Assembly (NCBI GenBank): GCA_900550465.1
Contig: URSC01000003.1
Coordinates: forward strand, 62,001 to 126,000
DNA: 64,000 nucleotides
DNA from: an uncultured Alistipes sp.
Lineage (GTDB): Bacteria; Bacteroidota; Bacteroidia; Bacteroidales; UBA932
Direction of reading: 5' to 3'
Below, one piece after another: positions 1-9,250 of this stretch. Made by a program: the position numbers and the translations under genes. Position 1 is the stretch's first letter, and every line of letters begins with the position of its first letter. The notes beneath the pieces were generated by a model. The model did no database searches, was not told the DNA's origin, and was given only the letters and a program-made list of their open reading frames with translations.

Positions 1-911
1 AGAACGCCAATGCGGCCATTCTGATGAACCTTTCGACCTACTTCCTGTGTTACTGGCTTTTCAGTTCGGCACTCACGACATTGCTGGACCGCTTTTACAT
101 CACAAAGCGCCGGTTACGGACGCATATCAGCCTTTGGGTCATTTTTTCCGTCCTTTCCTGCATCGTGCTGATGTTGTTGCCCGAAGGGATTTTGCAGACA
201 ATTGCGCTGTTCGCTCTGGCTGCGTGGCTGGTCACTTATGGATTCGTCTTGGCCCGCAGGCTTATTCTGGCATATAACCGTGCCATCAGGATTTTCAACG
301 AAACGTATTCGGATGACATAGGCGCGTATATCAAGTGGCTTTCCATTTTCACATGGTGGGCTGTCATATTCGGTGTGGGATGCGGACTGCTCACATTCCT
401 GCCTGACAAATACGTTTATATCTGGATTCTGTCATCCATCCCGTTCTACGGCTATCTGTTTTATTCCTACCAGAACTACATGATATTCTATGAGCAGGTG
501 GAGCGTACGCTGGAGATAGAGAACGCGGCGGATGATGAGAAGAAAAAGACAGAAACAGAAAAGGAATCACCCAAATATTTCAACGGCATAGAAAGCAGCC
601 TGACGCCTTGGCTGGAAAACAAGAGCTATACGCAATCCGGATTCACCATACAGGACATGGCGAAAACGCTCGGCACCAACCGGACTTATCTGAATGCTTA
701 CATAAAGGACAAATATCATGCGACATTCCGCGAATGGATAACCGGTCTCCGGTTGGAGTATGCGAAAAACATACTGAAAGAGCATCCGGAAATCAATATA
801 CAGAAGCTGGCTGAGTCTTCCGGTTTCCTTTCCCGCAGTAACTTTATCAAATCATTTACCGAGAAGGAAGGCTGTACGCCTGCCAAGTGGAAAAAAGCAA
901 ATCAGGAATAA
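1..911 (+). CDS. AraC-family regulator with membrane N-terminal half (5' end outside window)
   Basis: The frame is open from the first bases of the window, so the true start is probably upstream; the first Met in view is at 24. From that Met, 295 residues are visible. The first about 155 hold five hydrophobic segments and no recognisable sensor domain. After a charged linker (about residues 165-185), the C-terminal about 100 residues form an AraC-type double helix-turn-helix, including FTIQDMAKTLGTNRTYLNAY and the second helix pair in LAESSGFLSRSNFIKSF. Membrane-bound AraC proteins of this layout are common next to fimbrillin loci in Bacteroidales. The gene reads toward the fimbrial operon, and a direct-repeat array lies between them, so it is probably the operon's regulator (inference). 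Confidence 0.85.
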   Translation, partial: NANAAILMNLSTYFLCYWLFSSALTTLLDRFYITKRRLRTHISLWVIFSVLSCIVLMLLPEGILQTIALFALAAWLVTYGFVLARRLILAYNRAIRIFNETYSDDIGAYIKWLSIFTWWAVIFGVGCGLLTFLPDKYVYIWILSSIPFYGYLFYSYQNYMIFYEQVERTLEIENAADDEKKKTETEKESPKYFNGIESSLTPWLENKSYTQSGFTIQDMAKTLGTNRTYLNAYIKDKYHATFREWITGLRLEYAKNILKEHPEINIQKLAESSGFLSRSNFIKSFTEKEGCTPAKWKKANQE

Positions 912-960
912 TTTGTGTGGTAAAAAGCCATTGAAAAAGGTCACAGAAGCCATTTTCAAA

Positions 961-1039
961 AAGTGCTCAAACGACAAAAAAAGTGCTAATTCGACAAAAA
1001 AGTGCTCAAACGACAATTTGAAAAGTGCTCAAACGACAA
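961..1039 (+). repeat. Array of four 17-bp direct repeats, candidate operator
   Basis: Copies of AAGTGCTCAAACGACAA start at 961, 981, 1000 and 1023; the second copy differs (AAGTGCTAATTCGACAA). Spacing is 19-23 bp, close to two helical turns, so a protein could bind all copies on one face. The array lies 46-125 bp upstream of the fimbrial promoter -33 box and directly after the AraC-type gene. AraC proteins typically bind direct repeats of about this size; the link is inference. Confidence 0.7.
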
Positions 1040-1084
1040 TTTCCATAAAACACTGTATTTTAACAGAAAAAGTTTTTGTAATAT

Positions 1085-1115
1085 TTTGGGCGCTGAATGG
1101 CATTTATTACCTTTG
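1085..1115 (+). promoter_or_regulatory. Promoter of the fimbrial operon (-33 TTTG, -7 TACCTTTG)
   Basis: TTTG at 1085-1088 and TACCTTTG at 1108-1115 match the Bacteroidales sigma-ABfr consensus with 19 bp between the boxes. Transcription would start near 1121-1123, giving a leader of about 25 nt before the ATG at 1147. Confidence 0.65.
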
Positions 1116-1146
1116 GGGAAGACAAAGATAATAAATTCAAGTTTAT

Positions 1147-2247
1147 ATGAGCAGAAAAATCACTTTTCTTACCCTGTTTCTGTGGCTGATGACGGTAACT
1201 TTTCCTGTCATTGCGCAGCAGAAAGCAGACACGACCTACACCTTCCGCTTCGTGCCAAGGGAAGACATGTTCTACGTGCCTTGGAATGGCAATGACACGG
1301 AGCTTGCCCGCCTGCTGGAGTGTATCGAAAAAAACAAAACCACAATTCTTGACGGCAAGCTGCCGCTATTGGTTGACGGCTACTGCAACTCATTAGGCAG
1401 TGAAGCCGAGAACCTTGCCACGGCAAAGATCCGTGCCAACCGTGTGAAATCCGAACTGATTATACGCGCGGAAATAAAAGAGGAGAATTTCATTACCCGC
1501 AACCATACGACAGAGGGAGACTTTGTCACTGTGCGCCTGACGGTACCGGTAAAGGAAACAGCCGCGACGGATGCGGAAGCGGAAGCACGACGCAAGGCGG
1601 AAGCCGAACGACTGGAAGCCGAGAAGCGTGCCGAACAGGAACGACTTGCCGAAGAGCAGCGCAAGGCGGAAGAAGCCCGACTTGCCGCTGAAAAGGCAGA
1701 GGCAGAGAAAGCCGCTCAACAAAACACACTTGCCGACACTCCGTCGGAAACCAAAATTACAAATGATTATCATCTCTCCCTGCGTGCCAACCTGCTGCGC
1801 TGGGCTACCCTGACACCCGATTTAGGACTTGAATGGCGCATCTGCCCCTCGTGGGGCATTGCCGTAAACGGCTCGTGGACTTCTTGGACGTGGAGCGACA
1901 AGGACCGCCGCTATGCACTCTGGGAAGTGGCTCCGGAAGTGCGTTACTACATGGGCGAGAAGAAAGCCTGGTATCTGGGTGCTATGTTCAAGGCCGGACA
2001 GTTCAACTACAAGTTCTCCGGTACGGGCAGGCAGGGCGACCTTCTGGGCGGCGGCATCACCGGCGGCTACCAGCTGCGGCTGAACAAGGCACTGGCACTT
2101 GACTTCACCCTCGGACTGGGCTACCTGAACGCCGATACGGAGAGATACGATGTGATTGATGGCGTGCGGGTGCGCAGCGGCAACGAGACGAAGCACTGGA
2201 TCGGCCCGATTAACGCCGGAGTTACTTTAGTGTGGAAACTATTTTAA
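1147..2247 (+). CDS. DUF3575 outer-membrane protein of a fimbrial locus
   Basis: The 366-residue protein has a signal peptide (about 1-24) and then a domain resembling the OmpA-like peptidoglycan-binding fold (YCNSLGSEAENLATAKIRAN, about residues 79-98). Next comes an Ala/Glu/Arg/Lys-rich coiled coil (about 140-190). The C-terminal about 160 residues resemble DUF3575 beta-barrels, with alternating aromatic residues and a terminal VWKLF typical of outer-membrane barrels. It is the first gene of the operon; DUF3575 genes commonly precede FimB/Mfa2 and fimbrillin genes in gut Bacteroidales. A role anchoring or assembling the fimbria-like structure is inferred from context. Confidence 0.8.
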   Translation: MSRKITFLTLFLWLMTVTFPVIAQQKADTTYTFRFVPREDMFYVPWNGNDTELARLLECIEKNKTTILDGKLPLLVDGYCNSLGSEAENLATAKIRANRVKSELIIRAEIKEENFITRNHTTEGDFVTVRLTVPVKETAATDAEAEARRKAEAERLEAEKRAEQERLAEEQRKAEEARLAAEKAEAEKAAQQNTLADTPSETKITNDYHLSLRANLLRWATLTPDLGLEWRICPSWGIAVNGSWTSWTWSDKDRRYALWEVAPEVRYYMGEKKAWYLGAMFKAGQFNYKFSGTGRQGDLLGGGITGGYQLRLNKALALDFTLGLGYLNADTERYDVIDGVRVRSGNETKHWIGPINAGVTLVWKLF

Positions 2248-2264
2248 GAAAGGAAGACGAGACG

Positions 2265-3149
2265 ATGAAGACAAACAGCATATACAAGACATCACTTTTA
2301 GCGGCAGCCCTGCTGCTTGCCGCGACCTCCTGCGTGAAGGACGAACTGCACGACACACCGCACCCCGACTACGGGAAAATCACCGTCACCGCCGACTGGA
2401 CTGACCGGGGCGACGGTGTGGACATCCCTGCGGAGTGGACGGTGACAATGGGCGACTATACCGGCACGGAGACCGGAACGACCCATGCGCCGGATTATCT
2501 CTTTGCCCCCGGCAGCTACACCCTTGCGGCCTACAACACCCCTGAAAACATCACCGTCAGCGGCACTATCGCCACCGTAGCCAAAGCTCACGGAGACGCC
2601 GCCGATTTGTTCATCAGCAACGCCCCCGGCTGGCTCTTCACTTCCGTGCAGGAGATAGAGATAGAAGCGGATACAGACTACGCGCTGACTGCCGTCATGC
2701 GGCAGCAGGTACGAGAACTGACCCTTGTCATCGAACCTGCGGGCGACGCTGCGGACAGGATAGAGACCATCGAGGGCACGCTGAGCGGAGCGACAGGGAC
2801 GCTGGACTTCGCCACGGGTACCCACGGTACGCCCTCGGAGGTGGAACTGCATTTTACGAAGATAACTGAGGGCGACGATGCGGGCAAGTGGATGGCAACC
2901 GTCCGGTTGCTCGGCATTGCGGGCGACGCGCAGCGGCTCACCGCCACGCTGACCTACACTGACGGCAACCCGCAGCCTACATCTCTCAATAGCGACCTCA
3001 CGTCTGCTCTCAACGGCTTCAACGACGGCAAGACCGCGCCTTTGACCCTCGGCGGCACAATAGCCGAGACCCCGGGCGAGGCGGGCTTCACCGGTGAAAT
3101 CACAGACTGGGAAACAGTGGACGGCGGCGGAGTGGATGCCGAAATGTAA
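2265..3149 (+). CDS. FimB/Mfa2-like fimbrial lipoprotein
   Basis: The ATG at 2265 is preferred over an in-frame ATG at 2232 because it gives a clean lipoprotein signal peptide ending in ATSC (Cys 23) and has an AG-rich ribosome site just upstream. The mature protein is a beta-rich exported lipoprotein ending in DWETVDGGG, the tail style of fimbrillin-superfamily members. Gene order (after DUF3575, before fimbrillins) matches the position of anchor or minor subunits of the FimB/Mfa2 type in Bacteroidales. The exact Pfam family is uncertain; a DUF5119-like assignment is the alternative. Confidence 0.65.
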   Translation: MKTNSIYKTSLLAAALLLAATSCVKDELHDTPHPDYGKITVTADWTDRGDGVDIPAEWTVTMGDYTGTETGTTHAPDYLFAPGSYTLAAYNTPENITVSGTIATVAKAHGDAADLFISNAPGWLFTSVQEIEIEADTDYALTAVMRQQVRELTLVIEPAGDAADRIETIEGTLSGATGTLDFATGTHGTPSEVELHFTKITEGDDAGKWMATVRLLGIAGDAQRLTATLTYTDGNPQPTSLNSDLTSALNGFNDGKTAPLTLGGTIAETPGEAGFTGEITDWETVDGGGVDAEM

Positions 3150-3181
3150 AAGTAAAAAGAATCATAAAAAATACAGAAACG

Positions 3182-4066
3182 ATGAAGACAAGATTATTCA
3201 CCTTCGCAGCACTGGCACTCGCGCTTTCCGCCTGCACCAACGATGATGAGAACCTGAATAATGGCTCCGTGGCCGCAGTGATTAATGCCGAAATCTCCGA
3301 TGCCGTATCCACCCGCGCCAGCGGAACCGCCTGGGCGGAACGTGACGAGATAGGCATCTCCGAAAGCCGCTTCGGCTACACCAACGTGCCATACCGGTGG
3401 GAAAGCGGGAAGTTCACACCGACAGGAACCATTATCTTCTTCCAAGATGACGACCCGACCACCTTCTCCGCCTACTATCCTTACGATGCGGACGGTGGGA
3501 CACTGACCGCCACCACCGATGCCACGGCGCAGCAGGACCAGCCCGCCATCGACTTCCTCTATGCCACCGGTGCCACTGCCAGTACGCACAATCCTGAAGT
3601 GAACTTTACCGACGACACTGATGCAGGCGGCAAGGACTGTTCCTTCCACCACTGCATGAGCCAGATTACGCTCACCTTCAAGGAGGGCAGCGGCGTGGAC
3701 TTCAATACCATCAAACCCACCGGCTACACACTCTCCGGACTGGTGCTGGAGGGCAGCTTCGACACCACCACCGGCACGGCAGAAACGGATGCGAACGCAC
3801 AGACAGCCGACCTTACAATGGAACTGAACGGCGCACTCACCTCGTCGGTCATCCTCTTCCCGCAGACCAAGGCAAGCATCGGACTGAGCGTGTACTACAA
3901 CAGCCAGCCCTACACCGCCACGCTCACCATTCCCGACGGCGCACTGAAAGCCGGCAACAACTACACCTACACCGTCACCGTCCGCAACAAGGACCTGAGC
4001 ATCAGCTCAGCCACTATCAGCGACTGGAACCCGGTGAATGGCGGCAACGTGAACGCAGACCTTTAA
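3182..4066 (+). CDS. Fimbrillin-family lipoprotein (Mfa-like)
   Basis: The 294-residue protein has lipobox LSAC (Cys 18), then the STRA segment at about residue 45 that in fimbrillins marks the region of N-terminal trimming by trypsin-like proteases. Motifs typical of Bacteroidales fimbrillins follow: the FSAYYPY strand, DFLYATG, FHHCMSQITLTF, and a terminal ISDWNPVNGG. It lies 32 bp after the FimB/Mfa2-like gene and is probably a structural subunit of the fimbria-like fibre. Confidence 0.82.
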   Translation: MKTRLFTFAALALALSACTNDDENLNNGSVAAVINAEISDAVSTRASGTAWAERDEIGISESRFGYTNVPYRWESGKFTPTGTIIFFQDDDPTTFSAYYPYDADGGTLTATTDATAQQDQPAIDFLYATGATASTHNPEVNFTDDTDAGGKDCSFHHCMSQITLTFKEGSGVDFNTIKPTGYTLSGLVLEGSFDTTTGTAETDANAQTADLTMELNGALTSSVILFPQTKASIGLSVYYNSQPYTATLTIPDGALKAGNNYTYTVTVRNKDLSISSATISDWNPVNGGNVNADL

Positions 4067-4093
4067 GTATATCATTCCTAAAAGACTAAGAAT

Positions 4094-5632
4094 ATGAACA
4101 ACAGACTTCCATTGCATATACTGTCCGCGGCAACCGTCCTGCTTTTTGCGGCGACTGCCTGCACGCAGGACGACCTCGGCGGCGGCACGTTGCCCGAAGG
4201 CGAGTATCCATTGGTAATCCGCGCCACCGGCCTGCAAGCCGTGGCAACCCCGGCATCCACCCGTGCCACGGTGGACGGCAACTGGGACGGAGTCACCTCC
4301 GTAGCCCTCAGCGTGGGCGGCACGGTGAAGGAATACGATGTGACGGCATCCGATGCCGACGGCTACAAGACTGCCATCCTGAGCAGCGACACCGACCCCT
4401 TCTGGTGGACAAGCCGCGAGGACATCACCGTTTCGGCATGGTGGCCATACGGCACCACGATGCCCGATGTGGTAGTAAAGGCAGACCAAAGCACGAAGGA
4501 AGGCTTCGAGGGCAGCGACTTCATTTCCGCCGAAGCCCAGACCGTGCAGTTCGACAACCCGACGCTTGAGTTCAGCCACCGCACGGCGCGTATAACGGTT
4601 CTTCTTAAGCCGGGAGACGGTATCACGAGCGTGACGGGAGCCGATGTCTACGTGACTGGCTTGAGCACGGATAACAGCAACCCCGCCACTATCGAAACCT
4701 ACGCGCCGGGCACCGACACTTACGAGGCACTTGCCGCACCGCAGACCGTGAAGGCAAAGACCCCGTTCATACAGGTGGATTTAGGCGGAGGCACCTACTA
4801 TTTCCGTCCGCAGAGCGATGTGGTATTAGAGGCGGGCAGCCGCTACACCTACACCGTCAATGTGAACGCCACCGGCCTGACGCTGGAGGGCTGCACCATC
4901 GGTGACTGGGAATCCGGCGACGGCGAAAGCGGCACGGCAGAGGATTTGGGTTATTTCATACAGGACGACGGCAGCTACACAGTCTACACCGCTAACGGCC
5001 TGCTGGCATGGAACGAGGCTGCGCAAAGCGACTACACGCTGAACTGCACCCTGACTGCCGACATCAACCTGACGGGCAAGGAGTGGACACCGGTAGGTAT
5101 GTCCATAAACTACTCCGGCACTTTCGACGGGCAGGGGCATACCATCACGGGATTAAATGCTTCATCGCTTTTTGGAGGAATAGGAGAAAGTGCAACGGTA
5201 AAGAATCTGCAACTCGTGGATGTAGAATTATACGAATCAAGCGGAGGTACAGCCGGTATAGTGGCTAATAATTACGGTCAAGTCATTGCCTGCTCCATGA
5301 CTGGGGAAATTTCTGCTTATAGTTTTACGAGTGGTATTGCCAATTCTAATTTGGGTACAATCGTCGCTTGCTGGTTCAGCGGAACATTGAAGGAGAATGA
5401 GGGCTATGGTATCGTCGCTTTCAACTATGGCACCATCACCGCCTGCTTCTGGGACGGAAATACCACGAATGGGTATCGTTCTAACGAAGGAGGAACGGTA
5501 GAAGCCACGAAGGTGGAGGGCACGATCACTTGGCAGACCGCTGTTGGTGGCATGAACGCTGCCCTTACCGGCAACGACTATCAATGGAAACTTGGCACGG
5601 ACGGCCTGCCCGTATTGCAGAGTAACCAGTAA
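4094..5632 (+). CDS. Fimbrillin-like lipoprotein with C-terminal GLUG-type repeats (probable tip adhesin)
   Basis: The 512-residue protein has lipobox ATAC (Cys 23), then the PASTRATVDGNW region, then a fimbrillin-like domain to about residue 275 (ITVSAWWPYG, LEFSHRTARITVLL, YTYTVNVNATG). The last about 210 residues contain GLUG-like strand repeats (WTPVGMSINYSGTFDGQGH, then NNYGQVIACSMTG, NSNLGTIVACWFSG and FNYGTITACFWDG), seen in extracellular adhesins. It is 27 bp downstream of the previous gene. Fusion of a fimbrillin domain to repeats suggests a tip or adhesive subunit (inference). Confidence 0.8.
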   Translation: MNNRLPLHILSAATVLLFAATACTQDDLGGGTLPEGEYPLVIRATGLQAVATPASTRATVDGNWDGVTSVALSVGGTVKEYDVTASDADGYKTAILSSDTDPFWWTSREDITVSAWWPYGTTMPDVVVKADQSTKEGFEGSDFISAEAQTVQFDNPTLEFSHRTARITVLLKPGDGITSVTGADVYVTGLSTDNSNPATIETYAPGTDTYEALAAPQTVKAKTPFIQVDLGGGTYYFRPQSDVVLEAGSRYTYTVNVNATGLTLEGCTIGDWESGDGESGTAEDLGYFIQDDGSYTVYTANGLLAWNEAAQSDYTLNCTLTADINLTGKEWTPVGMSINYSGTFDGQGHTITGLNASSLFGGIGESATVKNLQLVDVELYESSGGTAGIVANNYGQVIACSMTGEISAYSFTSGIANSNLGTIVACWFSGTLKENEGYGIVAFNYGTITACFWDGNTTNGYRSNEGGTVEATKVEGTITWQTAVGGMNAALTGNDYQWKLGTDGLPVLQSNQ

Positions 5633-5644
5633 AAACAGGACGAT

Positions 5645-6543
<899 letters not shown>

Positions 6544-6663
6544 GTGAACCGTCGGGCGGGAAAAGTTCCGCCTGCAACGGAAGATAACCGAAGTATAACC
6601 CCAAAAGAAAAGAACTCCCATTCCGGGCGGGAGTATTGTGCCCGGTAACATCATACAGACACC

Positions 6664-6702
6664 GCAGCCCGCTACCGTAAGGTCAGTGGGCTGCATTTTC
6701 TT
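6664..6702 (+). terminator. Probable terminator after the fimbrial operon
   Basis: GCAGCCC (6664-6670) pairs with GGGCTGC (6688-6694), with an inner ACC-GTAA-GGT stem, followed by ATTTTCTT. The hairpin lies 120 bp after the last fimbrillin fragment. Confidence 0.5.
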
Positions 6703-6900
6703 ACACCTGCGCACCAAGATAGCAGCAGGATATGTGCTGATACTATTCGTCATTTTCGGCATCGTCTATATTTGGCTCAATGAACAGAACAGACAACAGG
6801 AATTGGAAGCTACTACCTACAAAATAAGAAGTCTCCGCAAGGATGTACACGAACTCCGCACACCGCTGACTGCCATCAACGGTTACGGGAAGCTTCTGGC
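6698..6900 (+). pseudogene. Hybrid sensor histidine kinase remnant 1 (N-terminus joined to H-box)
   Basis: The translation LRTKIAAGYVLILFVIFGIV is a typical N-terminal membrane anchor of RteA-like hybrid sensor kinases. After 40 residues (LEATTYKIRSLRKDVHE) it jumps directly to HELRTPLTAINGYGKLL, the phosphoacceptor H-box region, and then degenerates. The periplasmic and linker regions (normally several hundred residues) are missing; the junction lies at a short VHE/HE similarity. It shares a 120-bp direct repeat with a second remnant at 7785. Confidence 0.65.
6732..6852 (+). repeat. Direct repeat copy A (about 120 bp)
   Basis: Nearly identical to 7785-7904: only about four differences near its 5' end, then over 90 identical bases up to GGATGTACACGA. 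The two copies flank the Abi-family gene. Confidence 0.9.
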
Positions 6901-6945
6901 GTTTGCATATATAGCGTTATGTATTGCAGGGGAACACCAGAAATA

Positions 6946-7605
6946 TTAAATACCGTCAATCATATTCAGAATAGAATCAGGCTTTTCAACCGCTCTCAGG
7001 ACAGAATCCGGATCAAAGCCCATATACCCGATATAAGTACGTATAAGGTTATAATGGCTTCTTGCATACGTAGTATCTATGGTACGGGCAGCATTAAAGC
7101 ATATAGGTTCATGATGGGCGATACGGTTTCTAAATTCACGAATGGCTGTCAGTTCTCTGTAAATATCTGACTGTTTTAGACCGTGTGCCTTATTAGGAAA
7201 TATTTTGAGCAATGTCTTGCCACCAACACGATAATTTCTCTTAGTGAACAGATAAGTCCAGAAGCCAAAAGTAAAGGAAGCAACCATCTTGTCATTGTTA
7301 TAAACGCCCATAGCTGTATATGAATTCTGTGTCTTCTGAATATCGGCAGCATCTTGTTCAAGCAGGCCACCGGCATGTGCCTGGTTGATTATCCAGTTGG
7401 TGTCATGAAAATAACCTTGATAGTGTATATTGATAGCATTACGGAGCATTATTTCAAACATACCTATGACACCATAGAAACGCTGACTCAACTTGATATT
7501 ATACTGATACAGCCTTAAGGTTTTGGCCTTGTCATTGCCACAGGCTTGTGCATATTTATTTAGTCTGGCAGGTGAAAGTACTTGCAAACATTCATTATAT
7601 TTCAT
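6946..7605 (-). CDS. Abi-family protein (Abi_2-like phage-defence protein)
   Basis: The 219-residue protein starts at the ATG at 7605; the upstream extension to 7902 runs antisense through the repeat and is not credible. Features of the Abi_2/AbiD-AbiF family: MFEIMLRNAINIHYQ near residue 50 and the conserved REFRNRIAHHEPI motif near residue 160, a HEPN-like RNxxxH ribonuclease signature. Family members cause abortive infection by cleaving RNA when a phage infects; activity here is inferred. The gene has its own promoter with an overlapping inverted repeat, is A+T richer than its surroundings, and sits alone between two copies of a 120-bp repeat, indicating acquisition by transfer. Confidence 0.8.
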   Translation of the reverse strand: MKYNECLQVLSPARLNKYAQACGNDKAKTLRLYQYNIKLSQRFYGVIGMFEIMLRNAINIHYQGYFHDTNWIINQAHAGGLLEQDAADIQKTQNSYTAMGVYNNDKMVASFTFGFWTYLFTKRNYRVGGKTLLKIFPNKAHGLKQSDIYRELTAIREFRNRIAHHEPICFNAARTIDTTYARSHYNLIRTYIGYMGFDPDSVLRAVEKPDSILNMIDGI

Positions 7606-7632
7606 TAGAAATAAATTAAAAGTAATGTTTTT

Positions 7633-7668
7633 CTTGCAAAAATATAAATAATTGCCTATATTTGCAAG
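7633..7668 (-). promoter_or_regulatory. Promoter and palindromic operator of the Abi gene
   Basis: Read on the minus strand, CTTG (7668-7665), 20 bp, then TATTTTTG (7644-7637) fits the Bacteroidales promoter. The same segment is framed by an inverted repeat, CTTGCAAA (7633-7640) and TTTGCAAG (7661-7668). A repressor bound there would cover both boxes; the leader is about 25 nt. Confidence 0.6.
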
Positions 7669-7784
7669 CGTAAGACCCTGCTGTCCCTGCTCGCAAGAGT
7701 AAACTTCAGGGTTATTGTTTTTTATAGAAGTAAACTTAATTAAATAAAAGGGCAGTCTGGTATCAGATTGTCTTTCTTTTTGTA

Positions 7785-7904
7785 ATGTGCTGATACTATA
7801 GTCATTATCGGCATCGTCTATATTTGGCTCAATGAACAGAACAGACAACAGGAATTGGAAGCTACTACCTACAAAATAAGAAGTCTCCGCAAGGATGTAC
7901 ACGA
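7785..7904 (+). repeat. Direct repeat copy B (about 120 bp)
   Basis: Partner of 6732-6852; identity ends abruptly at GGATGTACACGA, after which the two copies have unrelated sequence. Confidence 0.9.
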
Positions 7905-8235
7905 GGTATATATAAGTCCAGAACCTGCCGCAGCGAGCGTATAGACAGCATATGCCAGCTGCTGGCTGAAAAGGAAAAATTGCTGAATAGAATCATGCAG
8001 GTACTCAATGAACAAGAAGAAATAGAGGAAAAGATAGCAAAGCAAGTGCCGGTCATAGCTCGGAAAAGTACGCGCGAAAAACCGCAGAAAAGGAAACGTA
8101 CCGGTTTTCTGGGACTTTTCGGAAAGAAAGAAGAAGCCAAACCGACAGCTACGACCACAACCTTTCGTTTTTTTCAAAGGTATATGGAGAAACAAACCGG
8201 AATATCTCTACTGGTAAAAATTGAATCAAGTTATC
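7785..8235 (+). pseudogene. Hybrid sensor histidine kinase remnant 2 (sensor region)
   Basis: The second copy of the kinase N-terminus (direct repeat 7785-7904) is followed, in a shifted frame, by ERIDSICQLLAEKEKLLNR, a coiled coil (VLNEQEEIEEKIAKQVPVIA) and a basic segment RKRTGFLGLFGKKEEAKP, the periplasmic or linker part of RteA-like hybrid kinases. It then degenerates around 8170-8230. The order of pieces shows a different internal deletion from remnant 1. No kinase catalytic domain remains. Confidence 0.6.
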
Positions 8236-8329
8236 TTAATTGTCGTTCATCGGCAGTACGACCCCATTTGGGTGCAAGGATAGATGCAAGTTTTACAAAA
8301 AGCTATGAATAAAGGAAATGCCTGTATAT

Positions 8330-8547
8330 AAAAGAATGCATACTATCAGGATTTTCATAATGACGCTTGGATTGGCAGATATGACTTTTACAAACCTCAT
8401 ATCCTGTCCAACACCAGTTTCTCAATGAAAAACATTCCACCTTATAGCGGAGAAGGACGTCAAGGCTACAGTTACAACTCCAGTGACGGATCAATGGGTC
8501 CGGGAGCAAATACCGGCTACACCTGCGGAGTCAAGGATGTCAGATGA
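8330..8547 (+). pseudogene. Orphan C-terminal gene fragment, family unknown
   Basis: A 72-codon open frame with no start codon near its 5' end ends at TGA 8545-8547. Its translation has the composition of a real protein (DAWIGRYDFYKPHIL, SFSMKNIPPYSGEG, GYSYNSSDGSMGPG, ending GYTCGVKDVR). It looks like the C-terminus of a longer gene whose front was lost. I do not recognise the family. Confidence 0.4.
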
Positions 8548-8650
8548 TGTGCCTGCAGCGCTGCAGGACTCTCTGTCCGGTCTATGGCAGTACCGTGCGG
8601 TCACGGTCATTGCCACAGCGCCTGTAGCGGCAGTTCCGGTGTTTCCCTGT

Positions 8651-8693
8651 TGCAAAGGTGAACCGTTTCCCGCGTTTTGGGTACACCTTTGCA
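8651..8693. repeat. Inverted repeat with 14-bp arms
   Basis: TGCAAAGGTGAACC (8651-8664) and GGTACACCTTTGCA (8680-8693) pair at 13 of 14 positions around a 15-nt loop. A second related repeat, GTGAACC (8762-8768) with GGTTCAC (8785-8791), follows 70 bp downstream, its right arm reading CGGGTTCACCTTTG. These palindromes precede the ORF at 8801. Confidence 0.55.
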
Positions 8694-8800
8694 GGTATCC
8701 GATGGGAGAAGCGGGGTCCAGAGGCGTGGAAGCCCGGTTGGGTTTTGTGCTATGCTCGCAAGTGAACCAAAGATGTGGGAATCGGGTTCACCTTTGATCA

Positions 8801-9250
8801 ATGCAATGCTGCAAATGCCCCGGCCATAGAATCGGATCATTGAGTTACAGAACCAGGCGGAATATACTGCATTCCCAGACCGACCTGCTTGACGCGTTTC
8901 TTATTAACGACAACGGACTGATACTGCCGGAATGCTATGTGGACATCTTGTCCGTTGAGAATCTGTTCAGGTCTCCGGCACGTCTGATGTATGCGCTGTC
9001 CCGGAATGAGAATCTGGAAATGGAACTGACAGGCGATATCCTGCGTAAGACGAAATACACGGATGACGAGCTGACCGGAACAGTGGAAAATTTCTGCCGA
9101 CAGTTTTTCCGCAAGCCCTCTGCTGGCTTGCTCTGTATCGAGGACAGATACCGCCTGGCAAGAATGCTCTACAAACGTTACGGACTGAGCCGCAAGCAGC
9201 TCTCACGCTTGACCATGACTGATCCTACTCTGCTCAAAACCATGCTGTAG
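8801..9250 (+). CDS. Uncharacterised protein, possible mobile-element remnant
   Basis: The 149-residue frame has no recognised domain. The first about 25 residues (Cys/Arg-rich) may be non-coding, and the real start is unclear. From TDLLDAFLINDNGLILPECY onward the composition is protein-like. The end (EDRYRLARMLYKRYGLSRKQ, then LSRLTMTDPTLLKTML) resembles a small helix-turn-helix of the kind found at the C-terminus of REP-associated Y1 transposases and related DNA-binding proteins. The inverted repeats just upstream would fit such a link, but the catalytic HUH motif is absent. Assignment is tentative. Confidence 0.4.
   Translation: MQCCKCPGHRIGSLSYRTRRNILHSQTDLLDAFLINDNGLILPECYVDILSVENLFRSPARLMYALSRNENLEMELTGDILRKTKYTDDELTGTVENFCRQFFRKPSAGLLCIEDRYRLARMLYKRYGLSRKQLSRLTMTDPTLLKTML

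Noticed and set aside
913..1131. 72-codon frame after the AraC gene
   Set aside because: It is made of the direct-repeat array and the promoter region; Lys/Asn/Ser-rich translation without homology.
8483..8797. 104-codon plus-strand frame
   Set aside because: It spans palindromes and low-complexity sequence with no start context or homology.
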